Below, piece by piece: positions 1-5,591 of a stretch of DNA of 13,472 nucleotides. Positions within the stretch are counted from its first letter, which is position 1. Every line of letters starts with the position of its first letter. Position numbers and translations under genes: made by a program. The stretch is taken from NCBI GenBank assembly GCA_945872195.1, contig CAMBZO010000029.1, forward strand, positions 1 to 13,472, given 5' to 3'. This DNA is from Akkermansia muciniphila. Its GTDB lineage: Bacteria; Verrucomicrobiota; Verrucomicrobiia; Limisphaerales; SXTU01. The notes under the pieces are model-generated. The model was not told where the DNA came from and ran no database searches. It saw only the letters and a list, made by a program, of their open reading frames with translations.

Positions 1-49
1 CCCCGGCGCGCTTGCCCCTGTGCCGCCCCTTCACTAGCCTTGGCTAAAC

Positions 50-682
50 GTGAAGAAGCCCTCTCGCCCTGAGATCCCGCGCAAGGCCGTCTATCGCCTC
101 TCCATCTACCTCCGCTGCCTGCTGCGGCTGAAGGACAACGGCCTCCCCACCATCGCCAGCGAGGCATTGGCACGCGCCGCCGGCGTCAAGCCCACCCAGC
201 TCCGCAAGGACCTCGCCTACTTCGGCACCTTCGGCACGCGCGGCTTGGGCTACGACGTCGAGCAACTTGGCGCGATGATCGCCGACGTCCTAGGGACCAA
301 CCGTCTCCAACCCGTCATCCTCGTGGGCGTGGGCAACCTCGGCGCCGCACTCCTCGCCTACCAAGGCTTCGGGCCAGAAGGCTTCGAAGTCGTGGCCGCC
401 TTCGACGCCGAACCGGCCAAGGCCAAGACCCGCACCCCCTTCCCCCGCATCCTCCCCATGGTGGACATGGCCCGCATCATCCGTGAACGACGCGTCCGCA
501 TGGCTATCCTCACCGTCCCCGTCACCTCGGCGCAGGAGGTCGTGAACCAACTCGTCGAAGCCGGCATCGTCGGCGTGCTGAACTTCGCCCCCATCGGCCT
601 GCAAGTGCCCGAGGACGTGACCGTCAACGGCGTCAACCTCGCCATCGAGCTAGAGAACCTCAGCTACTTCATCCAAGACTGA
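50..682 (+). CDS. rex: Redox-sensing transcriptional repressor Rex
   Basis: Rex is a homodimeric cytoplasmic repressor that binds DNA when the NADH/NAD+ ratio is low and leaves it when NADH binds, so it controls fermentation and respiration genes. The 210-residue protein has the family's usual length and order. An N-terminal winged-helix domain (about 1-85) carries the conserved stretch DLAYFGTFGTRGLGY (54-68). It is followed by a Rossmann domain with the dinucleotide loop GVGNLG (93-98) and an acidic residue at the end of the second strand (FDAEP, 118-122), which fits NAD(H) preference. The C-terminal helix 'ELENLSYFIQD' is typical of the domain-swapped dimer end. The start is GTG; no Shine-Dalgarno precedes it. 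Only 49 bases of upstream sequence are present, so its promoter and any upstream operon partner are not seen. No TTGTGAnnnnnnTCACAA-like Rex operator was noticed in the window, so its targets are unknown. Identification is secure. Confidence 0.94.
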   Translation: MKKPSRPEIPRKAVYRLSIYLRCLLRLKDNGLPTIASEALARAAGVKPTQLRKDLAYFGTFGTRGLGYDVEQLGAMIADVLGTNRLQPVILVGVGNLGAALLAYQGFGPEGFEVVAAFDAEPAKAKTRTPFPRILPMVDMARIIRERRVRMAILTVPVTSAQEVVNQLVEAGIVGVLNFAPIGLQVPEDVTVNGVNLAIELENLSYFIQD

Positions 683-696
683 CCGCCCCGACGGGG

Positions 697-863
697 AGCC
701 ACAGATGGACACAGATGAAACACAGATGGGAGGAGGGGAGAATAATAACGAGCGCAGGCAGGCAGGCAGAGATGTCGTCCGAGCGCGGTTTTTCTCCTGC
801 CTTCCTGCCCTCCTTATAAATTTCCTTGCCCCATCTGTGTTTCATCTGTGTCCCTCTGTGGCT
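697..863. repeat. Large intergenic imperfect palindrome (cacagatg family)
   Basis: The gap between rex and the DUF2231 gene is nearly filled by an inverted repeat. Arms at 697-730 and 830-863 are 34 bases long and complementary at 33 of 34 positions (the only mismatch is 706/854). Each arm contains three copies of a seven-base unit: ACAGATG at 701, 711 and 722 on the left, and its complement (last copy degenerate) at 832, 843 and 853 on the right. The spacing is 10-11 bases, close to one helical turn. The 99-base centre is purine-rich then pyrimidine-rich (GGCAGGCAGGCAG near 758-769, CCTGCCTTCCTGCC near 796-809) and can pair further. Translations of such sequence are familiar as spurious proteins in Verrucomicrobia and Planctomycetes, so a dispersed genomic repeat is likely. 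The right arm ends 16 bases before the downstream start codon, so it forms most of that gene's leader. Confidence 0.85.
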
Positions 864-879
864 AAACTGATTTTTTGAC

Positions 880-1458
880 ATGAACTGGGTCCACCTCCAC
901 CTCGCTCTCAACCACATCCCTGTCCTCGGCGCGCTCTTCGGGGCGCTCCTCCTCGCCGTGGGCCTGCTGCGGCGCAGCGACGAGCTGCAACGCGTCAGCC
1001 TGTGGGCACTCGCGCTCCTGGCGGCGGTAACCATCCCCATCAAGTTCACCGGCGACTTCGCCAGCGAGGCACTCGCCGCCAAAGACGGCATCCCCGCCCG
1101 CGTGACCTTTGAAGAGAAGATGCTCAGCGCCCATGAACAAGCCGCCGACCAGGCCACGACCGGCGTGTTCCTGCTCGGTCTCGTGGCGGCGGCGGGTCTC
1201 TTCGCAGCGCGCGGGGGCCGGCCCCTGCCCAAGTGGGCCGTGCTGGCTTCACTGGTCCTCGCCCTCGTCACCTTCCTCCTCATGGCGCGCACGGCGAACC
1301 TCGGCGGGCAGCTCCGGCACCCCGAGATACGGGGTGAAGCGCCTCCAGCGCCGAAGGAGGTCTCTCAGCCCCTCACTTCCGCGCCGGTTCCACCCATCGG
1401 CTTGACTCTGCCATGGTATTCTCGGCCAGCTCTGGCTCCCGCTCCCCTCATCGGATGA
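880..1458 (+). CDS. Small four-helix membrane protein, DUF2231-like
   Basis: The function is not known. The 192-residue product has four predicted membrane helices at about 12-30, 41-57, 92-110 and 118-136. It begins with a histidine-containing segment, HLHLALNHIPVLG (5-17), that recurs in DUF2231-type inner-membrane proteins. A loop histidine lies in LSAHEQAADQA (82-92), and the last helix ends in ARTANLGGQLRHPEI (136-150). The conserved histidines (5, 7, 12, 85, 147) could bind haem or metal; this is inference. The recognisable family ends near residue 152. The last 40 residues are Pro/Ala-rich and low in complexity, and are encoded over a palindromic segment, with the stop codon in a hairpin loop. 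The C-terminus has therefore probably been replaced by repeat insertion. The ATG start lies 16 bases after the upstream palindrome and has no Shine-Dalgarno. Family assignment is moderate. Confidence 0.62.
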   Translation: MNWVHLHLALNHIPVLGALFGALLLAVGLLRRSDELQRVSLWALALLAAVTIPIKFTGDFASEALAAKDGIPARVTFEEKMLSAHEQAADQATTGVFLLGLVAAAGLFAARGGRPLPKWAVLASLVLALVTFLLMARTANLGGQLRHPEIRGEAPPAPKEVSQPLTSAPVPPIGLTLPWYSRPALAPAPLIG

Positions 1459-1486
1459 GATGAGGGCAGAGGGCTGGCGGGAGCGG
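1439..1486. repeat. Nested palindrome over the 3' end of the DUF2231 gene
   Basis: CCCTCATC (1445-1452) pairs with GATGAGGG (1459-1466) around a six-base loop that holds the TGA stop codon (1456-1458). A second perfect eight-base pairing, CCGCTCCC (1439-1446) with GGGAGCGG (1479-1486), lies around it. There is no T-run after the stem, so it is not a standard intrinsic terminator. The repeat-like sequence may begin as early as about 1336, where the preceding protein leaves its family, and may run to about 1500. The rest of the 74-base gap before tyrA shows nothing else recognisable. Confidence 0.5.
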
Positions 1487-1532
1487 TGCAATTTCCGTTT
1501 GAACTTCCGCCGCCCCGTCGCATCATCCGCTC

Positions 1533-2411
1533 GTGCATTTCCCGAAAGTCACCCTCGTGGGCGTCGGCCTGCTGGGCGGCTCGCTCGGTCTGGCGTTGAA
1601 AGCGCGCAAGCTCGTCGGCCACGTCGAGGGCTATGTGCGCCGCGCCGCCAGCGTCACGGAGTGTGAACAGCTCGGCGTGGTGGACCACGCCACCACCGAC
1701 CTGCTCGCGGCGGTGCGGGACGCGGACCTCGTCGTGTTCTGCACGCCGCTCGCGCAGATGCGGCCGCTGGCAGAGCAATGCGCAACCACACTCAAGCCCG
1801 GCGCGCTCGTCACCGATGTGGGCAGCGTGAAGGGCCCCGTGGTGACGGAGTTGGAATCCCTCTTCGCTAAAGCCGGGGCACAGTTCATCGGCAGCCACCC
1901 GATGGCGGGCGGGGAAAAGACCGGCCCCGCGGCAGCCCGCGCGGACCTTTTCGAGCGAGCCGTCTGCATCGTCACACCCGGCACCAAGACGCCGGCGAAG
2001 CTCGCGAAACAGATGGAAGATTTCTGGGCTGCCCTCGGCGGTCGGCCGCTGCGGCTCACGCCGGACCAGCACGACAGCTTGGTCGCACGTTCCAGCCACT
2101 TGCCGCATATCGTCGCCGCTGAGCTGGCCAACTACGTCCTCAGCCCGGCGCATCCCAAGGAGCAATCCGCCCTCTGCGCCGCCGGCTTCCGCGACACCAC
2201 GCGCATCGCCGCTGGCTCGCCGGAGATGTGGCGGGACATCGCGCTGGCGAACCGCAAGCACCTCGCCCGCGCGCTCGGTGTCTTCATCGAGGACTTGCAG
2301 GAGTTCCAGCGCGCGCTCGAAGCCGGGGAAGTGAAGGCGATGGACGAGTTCTTCGAGACGGCCAAACACCGGCGCGACGAGTGGGTTAGAAACGGTGGCT
2401 CACCGGAATGA
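1533..2411 (+). CDS. tyrA: Prephenate (or arogenate) dehydrogenase TyrA
   Basis: TyrA oxidatively decarboxylates prephenate to 4-hydroxyphenylpyruvate, or arogenate to tyrosine, using NAD(P)+; this is the committed step to tyrosine in the cytoplasm. The 292-residue protein is a monofunctional form with no chorismate mutase or ACT domain. The N-terminal Rossmann loop is GVGLLGGSLG (10-19), followed by TDVGSVK (94-100) and the substrate-pocket motif GSHPMAGGE (120-128). The helical dimerisation domain has SHLPH (188-192), GFRDTTRIA (218-226) and PEMWRDI (230-236). The GTG start leaves only nine residues before the glycine-rich loop, as the fold requires, and no better start lies upstream. There is no Shine-Dalgarno. 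Substrate preference cannot be decided from the sequence. It is an isolated aromatic-pathway gene here; the next gene starts 62 bases downstream on the same strand. Confidence 0.93.
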   Translation: MHFPKVTLVGVGLLGGSLGLALKARKLVGHVEGYVRRAASVTECEQLGVVDHATTDLLAAVRDADLVVFCTPLAQMRPLAEQCATTLKPGALVTDVGSVKGPVVTELESLFAKAGAQFIGSHPMAGGEKTGPAAARADLFERAVCIVTPGTKTPAKLAKQMEDFWAALGGRPLRLTPDQHDSLVARSSHLPHIVAAELANYVLSPAHPKEQSALCAAGFRDTTRIAAGSPEMWRDIALANRKHLARALGVFIEDLQEFQRALEAGEVKAMDEFFETAKHRRDEWVRNGGSPE

Positions 2412-2473
2412 TGGTTGCCGAGAAAGGGCGCAGAGAACCCAGATAGAGGAAACAGCCAACCTTCAACTTCCCC

Positions 2474-3403
2474 ATGGCCACCACCCGCCGCCAGTTCCTC
2501 ACCACCCTCGCCGCCGCGTCCGCTGCGGGATGCGCCACTGCGGGCCGGCCGGCCCCGCTGACGATCATCGACACGCACACTCACTTCTACGACCCCGCGC
2601 GGCCGGGCGGTGTGCCGTGGCCGGGCAAGGGTGACGCGCTGCTCCACCGCACCACCCTGCCTGCCGACTACCGCGCGCAGCCGGTCGCGCAGCCGGTCAC
2701 TGGCACCGTCGTCGTCGAGGCGAGCGGATTGGTGGAGGACAACCAGTGGATTCTCGACCTCGCGGCGAAGGACAAGTTCATCGTCGGCTTCGTGGGCAAC
2801 TTGAAACCGGGCGAGGACGCGTTCGCCGGCAACCTGAAGCGCTTCGCCGCCAACCCCACCTACCGAGGCATCCGCGTGAACGAAGGCGCGCTGCGCACCG
2901 GCTTGGGAAATGCCGCATTCCTCGCCGACCTCAAGCGCCTCGCGGACGCCGACCTTGAGCTCGATGTGAACGGTGGACCCACGTTGCTGCCTGAAGTCGT
3001 GCGACTCGCGAAGGAGCTGCCCACGCTGCGCATCGTCATCAACCACCTGGCTAACACGCGCATCGACGGGAAGAACGTCTCGCCCACATGGCGCACTGAC
3101 TTGGGAGCCGCCGCGCATTTCCCGCGCGTCTTCCTCAAAGTCTCCGCGCTCGTCGAAGGCACTGGCAAGAGTGACGGCACCGCCCCGCGCGACGTGGAGT
3201 ATTACCGCCCGTGGCTGGACATCACATGGAACGCCTTCGGCCCCGACCGGCTCATCTACGGCAGCAACTGGCCGGTGAGCGCGCGCTTCGCCCCGCTCGC
3301 CACGGTGCAGGGCATCGTCCACGACTACTTCAGCGCGAAGGGCAGGCCCGCGCTGGAAAAGTTCTTCGCCCAGAACGCGCAAGCCGCCTACCGCTGGCGG
3401 TAA
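2474..3403 (+). CDS. Exported TIM-barrel amidohydrolase (COG3618-type)
   Basis: This is a probable metal-dependent hydrolase of the amidohydrolase-2 family, related to sugar lactonases, with 309 residues. The N-terminus MATTRRQFLTTL carries a twin-arginine motif (RR at 5-6), and a lipobox-like SAAGC ends at Cys20. This suggests Tat export and possible lipid anchoring. The barrel starts with DTHTHFYDP (33-41), the first-strand HxH metal ligand motif. It continues through VVVEASG (79-85), RGIRVNEG (131-138) and VINHLANTR (188-196), and ends with YGSNWPVS (262-269). At that last site many relatives have GSDWP, so the usual metal-binding aspartate is asparagine here, a variation also seen in this family. 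The substrate is unknown; a lactone or similar sugar derivative is a reasonable guess by family. It may share a transcript with tyrA (62-base gap), although no functional link is apparent. The ATG start gives an intact export signal. Confidence 0.86.
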   Translation: MATTRRQFLTTLAAASAAGCATAGRPAPLTIIDTHTHFYDPARPGGVPWPGKGDALLHRTTLPADYRAQPVAQPVTGTVVVEASGLVEDNQWILDLAAKDKFIVGFVGNLKPGEDAFAGNLKRFAANPTYRGIRVNEGALRTGLGNAAFLADLKRLADADLELDVNGGPTLLPEVVRLAKELPTLRIVINHLANTRIDGKNVSPTWRTDLGAAAHFPRVFLKVSALVEGTGKSDGTAPRDVEYYRPWLDITWNAFGPDRLIYGSNWPVSARFAPLATVQGIVHDYFSAKGRPALEKFFAQNAQAAYRWR

Positions 3404-3467
3404 GCAGGCGGCTACCCCGCGCTAGCGTGGCTTCCATTCGCGGGCGAGGCGCTTTGACTCCCTCTCA

Positions 3468-3562
3468 CTTCCTCGGAGGAGGGGAGAGGGGTTACGGGCG
3501 TTGGCGCAAGCGGCGCACCCCTCATCCGGCCTGCGGCCACCTTCTCCCCTCCTCCGAGGAAG
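3468..3562. repeat. Intergenic palindrome with perfect 19-bp arms
   Basis: Arms at 3468-3486 (CTTCCTCGGAGGAGGGGAG) and 3544-3562 are perfectly complementary over 19 bases around a 57-base GC-rich centre. Flanking CTCCCTCTCA and GGAGAAGGC extend the pairing imperfectly. Each arm also holds a small internal palindrome, CCTCGGAGG. The element lies between two convergent genes (3403 and 3640), so it could serve as a two-way transcript end, although no T-run follows either stem. Similar sequences (CCCCTCATCCGGCC...CTTCTCCCC) are scattered through many GC-rich genomes. The remaining bases of this 236-base gap show only a weak bulged hairpin near 3583-3603 and nothing coding. Confidence 0.8.
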
Positions 3563-3639
3563 GGAGAAGGCGTGCGGCGTGGCATCCGGCTGGCATTCCA
3601 CCGGCTGTCATAGGGAATTGGTATGAGAAGGCGGGGTGT

Positions 3640-4200
3640 TTAGCGGGTGGCGCGCAGGCGGAAGAACCGCTTGGTCGTCGAGGTGCCGTAAGATCCCGGA
3701 GTGGCGGCGGTCCACGTGATCATGTCCGTGGAGGATTCGAGGATGACGGTCACCGGGCCGCCGGCATCGGCTGGGATCACCACCGTGCCCAGTGCTGTCT
3801 GCACCGTGTTGGTGTTCGGCGTTTCAATCTTCACGGTGAAGAAAACCGGGAAGGCTGAAGTATTCGTGATCGCGATGGTCGCCAGTCCCGCGATGGATGG
3901 CGGAAAAGACGTCGGATAGGGCAAACCGCCTGCGATGTTTGTTACGCCTCGGATGCACAAATACCATGTTAGGGACCCTTGCCCTAAAGTGTTCGAAGGT
4001 AAGACCGTTGCAACGTCTGTCGCGTCGTTGGTCACCGCGAGCCCGCCGTAGGGCGGTAGGGTAATCGTTGAGTATTTGATGATCGAGCCTTGGGTGAAGG
4101 TTACAGGCTCGTCCGTCTGCGCGGTGCTGGCTGCCACTCCGGCAAGCAGGCACAGGGCAACGGTTGAAACGAGGGACAGCAGGGAACAGGAGGTTTTCAT
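3640..4200 (-). CDS. Small secreted protein with Verrucomicrobia-type C-terminus
   Basis: The function is not known. The 186-residue product begins with a classical signal peptide: MKTS, a hydrophobic stretch (about 6-25) and small residues (ASTAQ) near residues 24-29 suitable for signal peptidase I. The mature part is rich in Thr, Ser, Val and Pro and looks beta-stranded, with no catalytic motif. The C-terminus reads VILESSTDMITWTAATPG, then ends RFFRLRATR. This 'LESSTD-x-x-x-W ... RFFRLR' ending is recurrent on secreted Verrucomicrobia proteins and is the best lineage marker in the window; whether it is a sorting tag or part of a small beta domain is unknown. The frame is open 12 codons further upstream, but the start at 4200 places the signal peptide correctly. 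The gene lies 62 bases downstream of the Fe-S gene on the same strand and may be co-transcribed with it. Confidence 0.77.
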   Translation of the reverse strand: MKTSCSLLSLVSTVALCLLAGVAASTAQTDEPVTFTQGSIIKYSTITLPPYGGLAVTNDATDVATVLPSNTLGQGSLTWYLCIRGVTNIAGGLPYPTSFPPSIAGLATIAITNTSAFPVFFTVKIETPNTNTVQTALGTVVIPADAGGPVTVILESSTDMITWTAATPGSYGTSTTKRFFRLRATR

Positions 4201-4262
4201 GATGCCCATCGAAACGCTGGAGGGCGTCATCGTCAAGGGAAACTAACGGGCTTGGCCGTGGG

Positions 4263-4658
4263 TCAGGCGGCGGGGCTTTTCGGCGCATCGGTGGCCGTGA
4301 CTTTGCCCTGCGGCAGATTCGGCTTCACCTCGCCGTTGAAGAGCGCGGCGCAGATTTCCTCGGCGCTTTGCACGCGCATGTTGAGCACCTCGGCGGCGTC
4401 GAGTGGGAGGTCGGCCTTGGCAGTGTGGAAGAGCCACTTCACGGCGCGCGGGAAGCAGGCGGCGATCTTCACCGGGGTGCCGTCCGTGAGGCGTTTGAGC
4501 GAGGGGTCTTGCCGCGCGCTCATCTCGCAGAGGTCGGCCACGGCGTCGAAGGCCACGCCGGAGTCGGAGAGCTTTTTCAACACGGCTTCCTTCACCTCGG
4601 GCGGGACGACCTGCGCGTATTGGCAGTGACAGTAAAGAATTCGCGGCGCATCAGGCAT
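4263..4658 (-). CDS. Putative stand-alone Fe-S protein like the HdrA N-terminal domain
   Basis: The 131-residue protein has no assigned function that I know. It contains exactly four cysteines, in three conserved-looking settings: ILYCHCQYA (Cys10, Cys12), VADLCEMSA (Cys44) and IAACFPRAVKWLF (Cys68). This order and spacing resembles the N-terminal domain of heterodisulfide reductase subunit A, where CHC, a (M/L)C and AACSPR...F bind an extra [4Fe-4S] cluster. Here nothing follows: there is no flavin domain and no CxxCxxC ferredoxin motif, only a short Lys/Pro/Ala-rich tail. It is therefore likely a soluble one-cluster electron carrier or sensor. There is no signal peptide. It sits 82 bases downstream of the yqhA-like gene and 62 bases upstream of the secreted-protein gene, all on the minus strand. 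The gene is confident; the Fe-S role rests on motif resemblance. Confidence 0.78.
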   Translation of the reverse strand: MPDAPRILYCHCQYAQVVPPEVKEAVLKKLSDSGVAFDAVADLCEMSARQDPSLKRLTDGTPVKIAACFPRAVKWLFHTAKADLPLDAAEVLNMRVQSAEEICAALFNGEVKPNLPQGKVTATDAPKSPAA

Positions 4659-4740
4659 GTCGCCCGACAGCTTGCGCGAATCGGACGTGTGGCGGCAACT
4701 GTGGGTTTGAGAATTGCGCCGCGCGCGACGTCGCCCCGGC

Positions 4741-5301
4741 TCAGTGCCCTGGCTTTTGCGGCGCGATGAGGCGGTCGATCCACGCCAGTATCACCGCCGA
4801 GATGACGAAGGTGAGGTGGATGAGCACCTGCCAGAGGATGACCTTGTCGGCGATTTCCCCGGACTTCTCGTAAAGCGCCTGCGCGCCGATGAAGGTCTTG
4901 AGCAGGTGGATGGAGGAGATGCCGATGAGGGCCATGGCCAGCTTCACCTTGAGGACGCCCGCGTTCACGTGCGAGAGCCACTCCGGTTGGTCGGGATGGT
5001 TTTGCAAATTCAGCCGCGACACGAAGGTCTCGTAGCCGCCGACGATGACCATGACGAGCAGGTTGGCGATCATCACCACGTCGATCAACCCCAGCACCAT
5101 GAGCATGATCTCCGCCTCCTGAATCGTGGTGGTCTTGAGGATCAGGTGCCACAGCTCAACCATGAAGCGATAGACATAAACGCCTTGCGCGACGATGAGG
5201 CCGACGTAGAGCGGAGCCTGCAGCCAGCGGCTGAGGAAGATGAGTTGGCTGAGTGCGCTGGCGCGCTTGTGCAGGGCGGGGCGGTTGGTTTCGGCGGACA
5301 T
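4741..5301 (-). CDS. yqhA: YqhA/UPF0114 family inner-membrane protein
   Basis: This is a conserved inner-membrane protein of unknown biochemical role, 186 residues, close to the family's usual length. The family hallmarks are strong: SRWLQAPLYVGLIVAQGVYVY (about 24-44), VLGLIDVVMIANLLVMVIVGGYETFVSRL (about 69-97), the loop HPDQPEWLSHVNAG (about 101-114), and VKLAMALIGISSIHLLKTF (about 118-136). A last helix (about 154-176) ends in the positively charged tail. Four membrane helices are predicted. The open frame continues 39 codons upstream to 5418, but that extension is Arg/Ser/Pro-rich and unlike the family, so the ATG at 5301 (MSAETNRPALHKR) is chosen. The gene is divergent from the oxidoreductase gene at 5592 and probably heads the three-gene minus-strand group ending at 3640. 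The link between this protein and the Fe-S protein is positional only. Confidence 0.92.
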   Translation of the reverse strand: MSAETNRPALHKRASALSQLIFLSRWLQAPLYVGLIVAQGVYVYRFMVELWHLILKTTTIQEAEIMLMVLGLIDVVMIANLLVMVIVGGYETFVSRLNLQNHPDQPEWLSHVNAGVLKVKLAMALIGISSIHLLKTFIGAQALYEKSGEIADKVILWQVLIHLTFVISAVILAWIDRLIAPQKPGH

Positions 5302-5329
5302 GCTGCGGGTGCTATGCCGCCTGCGGGAG

Positions 5330-5352
5330 GGCGAGTCAAAGGCAAACTCGCC
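5330..5352. promoter_or_regulatory. Hairpin in the leader of the yqhA-like gene
   Basis: GGCGAGT (5330-5336) pairs perfectly with ACTCGCC (5346-5352) around a nine-base loop, about 30 bases upstream of the minus-strand start at 5301. It could form in the 5' untranslated RNA. There is no proof of function, and a seven-base GC-rich hairpin may occur by chance in this composition. Confidence 0.3.
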
Positions 5353-5465
5353 TGCGGTTCGTGAGGGTCCAGGCCTCGCGCGCGCCTGCGATGCAGGGGG
5401 ATATTTCCGTTGACGCATGGGGGCCGGGTCGGTTTCATTCGCCGCGTTGCCGCTGGATAAATCGT

Positions 5466-5491
5466 GTGTGGACGGCTTTTTGCGTCCGCAC
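5466..5491. promoter_or_regulatory. Nine-bp hairpin in the divergent intergenic region
   Basis: GTGTGGACG (5466-5474) pairs with CGTCCGCAC (5483-5491), with one G-U pair, around the loop GCTTTTTG. It sits mid-way in the 290-base gap between the divergent yqhA-like and oxidoreductase genes. It could be an operator half-site pair or an RNA hairpin; no T-run follows, so it is not a usual terminator. No sigma-70 promoter could be assigned with confidence in this gap. Confidence 0.35.
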
Positions 5492-5530
5492 CCGGCGGAT
5501 TAATTGTTCAAATCGAATGCGCAGGAACTC

Positions 5531-5587
5531 ATGGCTGGACGCGGGCGAAGCGGACAAGGTCCGCTCCGCAAGTTGTTAACCAGCCAT
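5531..5587 (+). promoter_or_regulatory. Nested inverted repeat abutting the oxidoreductase start codon
   Basis: ATGGCTGG (5531-5538) pairs perfectly with CCAGCCAT (5580-5587). Inside it, AGCGGAC (5549-5555) pairs perfectly with GTCCGCT (5559-5565) around a three-base loop. The outer arm ends four bases before the ATG at 5592, so the structure would cover the ribosome-binding position if it formed in the mRNA. This could be a regulatory leader or an operator; it is not a recognised riboswitch class. Confidence 0.4.
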
Positions 5588-5591
5588 TAAC

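Noticed and set aside
701..728. Short-period repeats as a CRISPR-like array
   Set aside because: The units are seven bases at 10-11 base spacing in a palindrome; there are no 25-40 base repeats with unique spacers and no cas genes.
683..879. Rex operator in the gap after rex
   Set aside because: No TTGTGAnnnnnnTCACAA-like sequence is present; the TGTG blocks belong to the palindromic repeat.
669..1292. 207-codon minus-strand open frame across the rex-DUF2231 gap
   Set aside because: It runs antisense through the DUF2231 gene and the palindrome; its translation is Arg/Ala/Ser-rich and includes the familiar repeat artefact 'SHLCFICVHLW'.
2132..3382. 416-codon minus-strand open frame opposite the amidohydrolase gene
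   Set aside because: It is an antisense artefact of GC-rich coding sequence; the plus strand encodes a complete amidohydrolase with family motifs.
3583..3603. Terminator for the secreted-protein gene on the minus strand
   Set aside because: The stem CCGG-C-TGG/CCA-CCGG has a bulge and no T-run follows, so support is too weak.
3211..3858. 215-codon plus-strand open frame from the amidohydrolase 3' end into the secreted-protein gene
   Set aside because: It crosses the 3468-3562 palindrome and lies out of frame or antisense to two better genes.
5302..5418. Upstream extension of the yqhA-like gene
   Set aside because: The added 39 residues are Arg/Ser/Pro-rich and unlike the family, while the ATG at 5301 matches its usual N-terminus.
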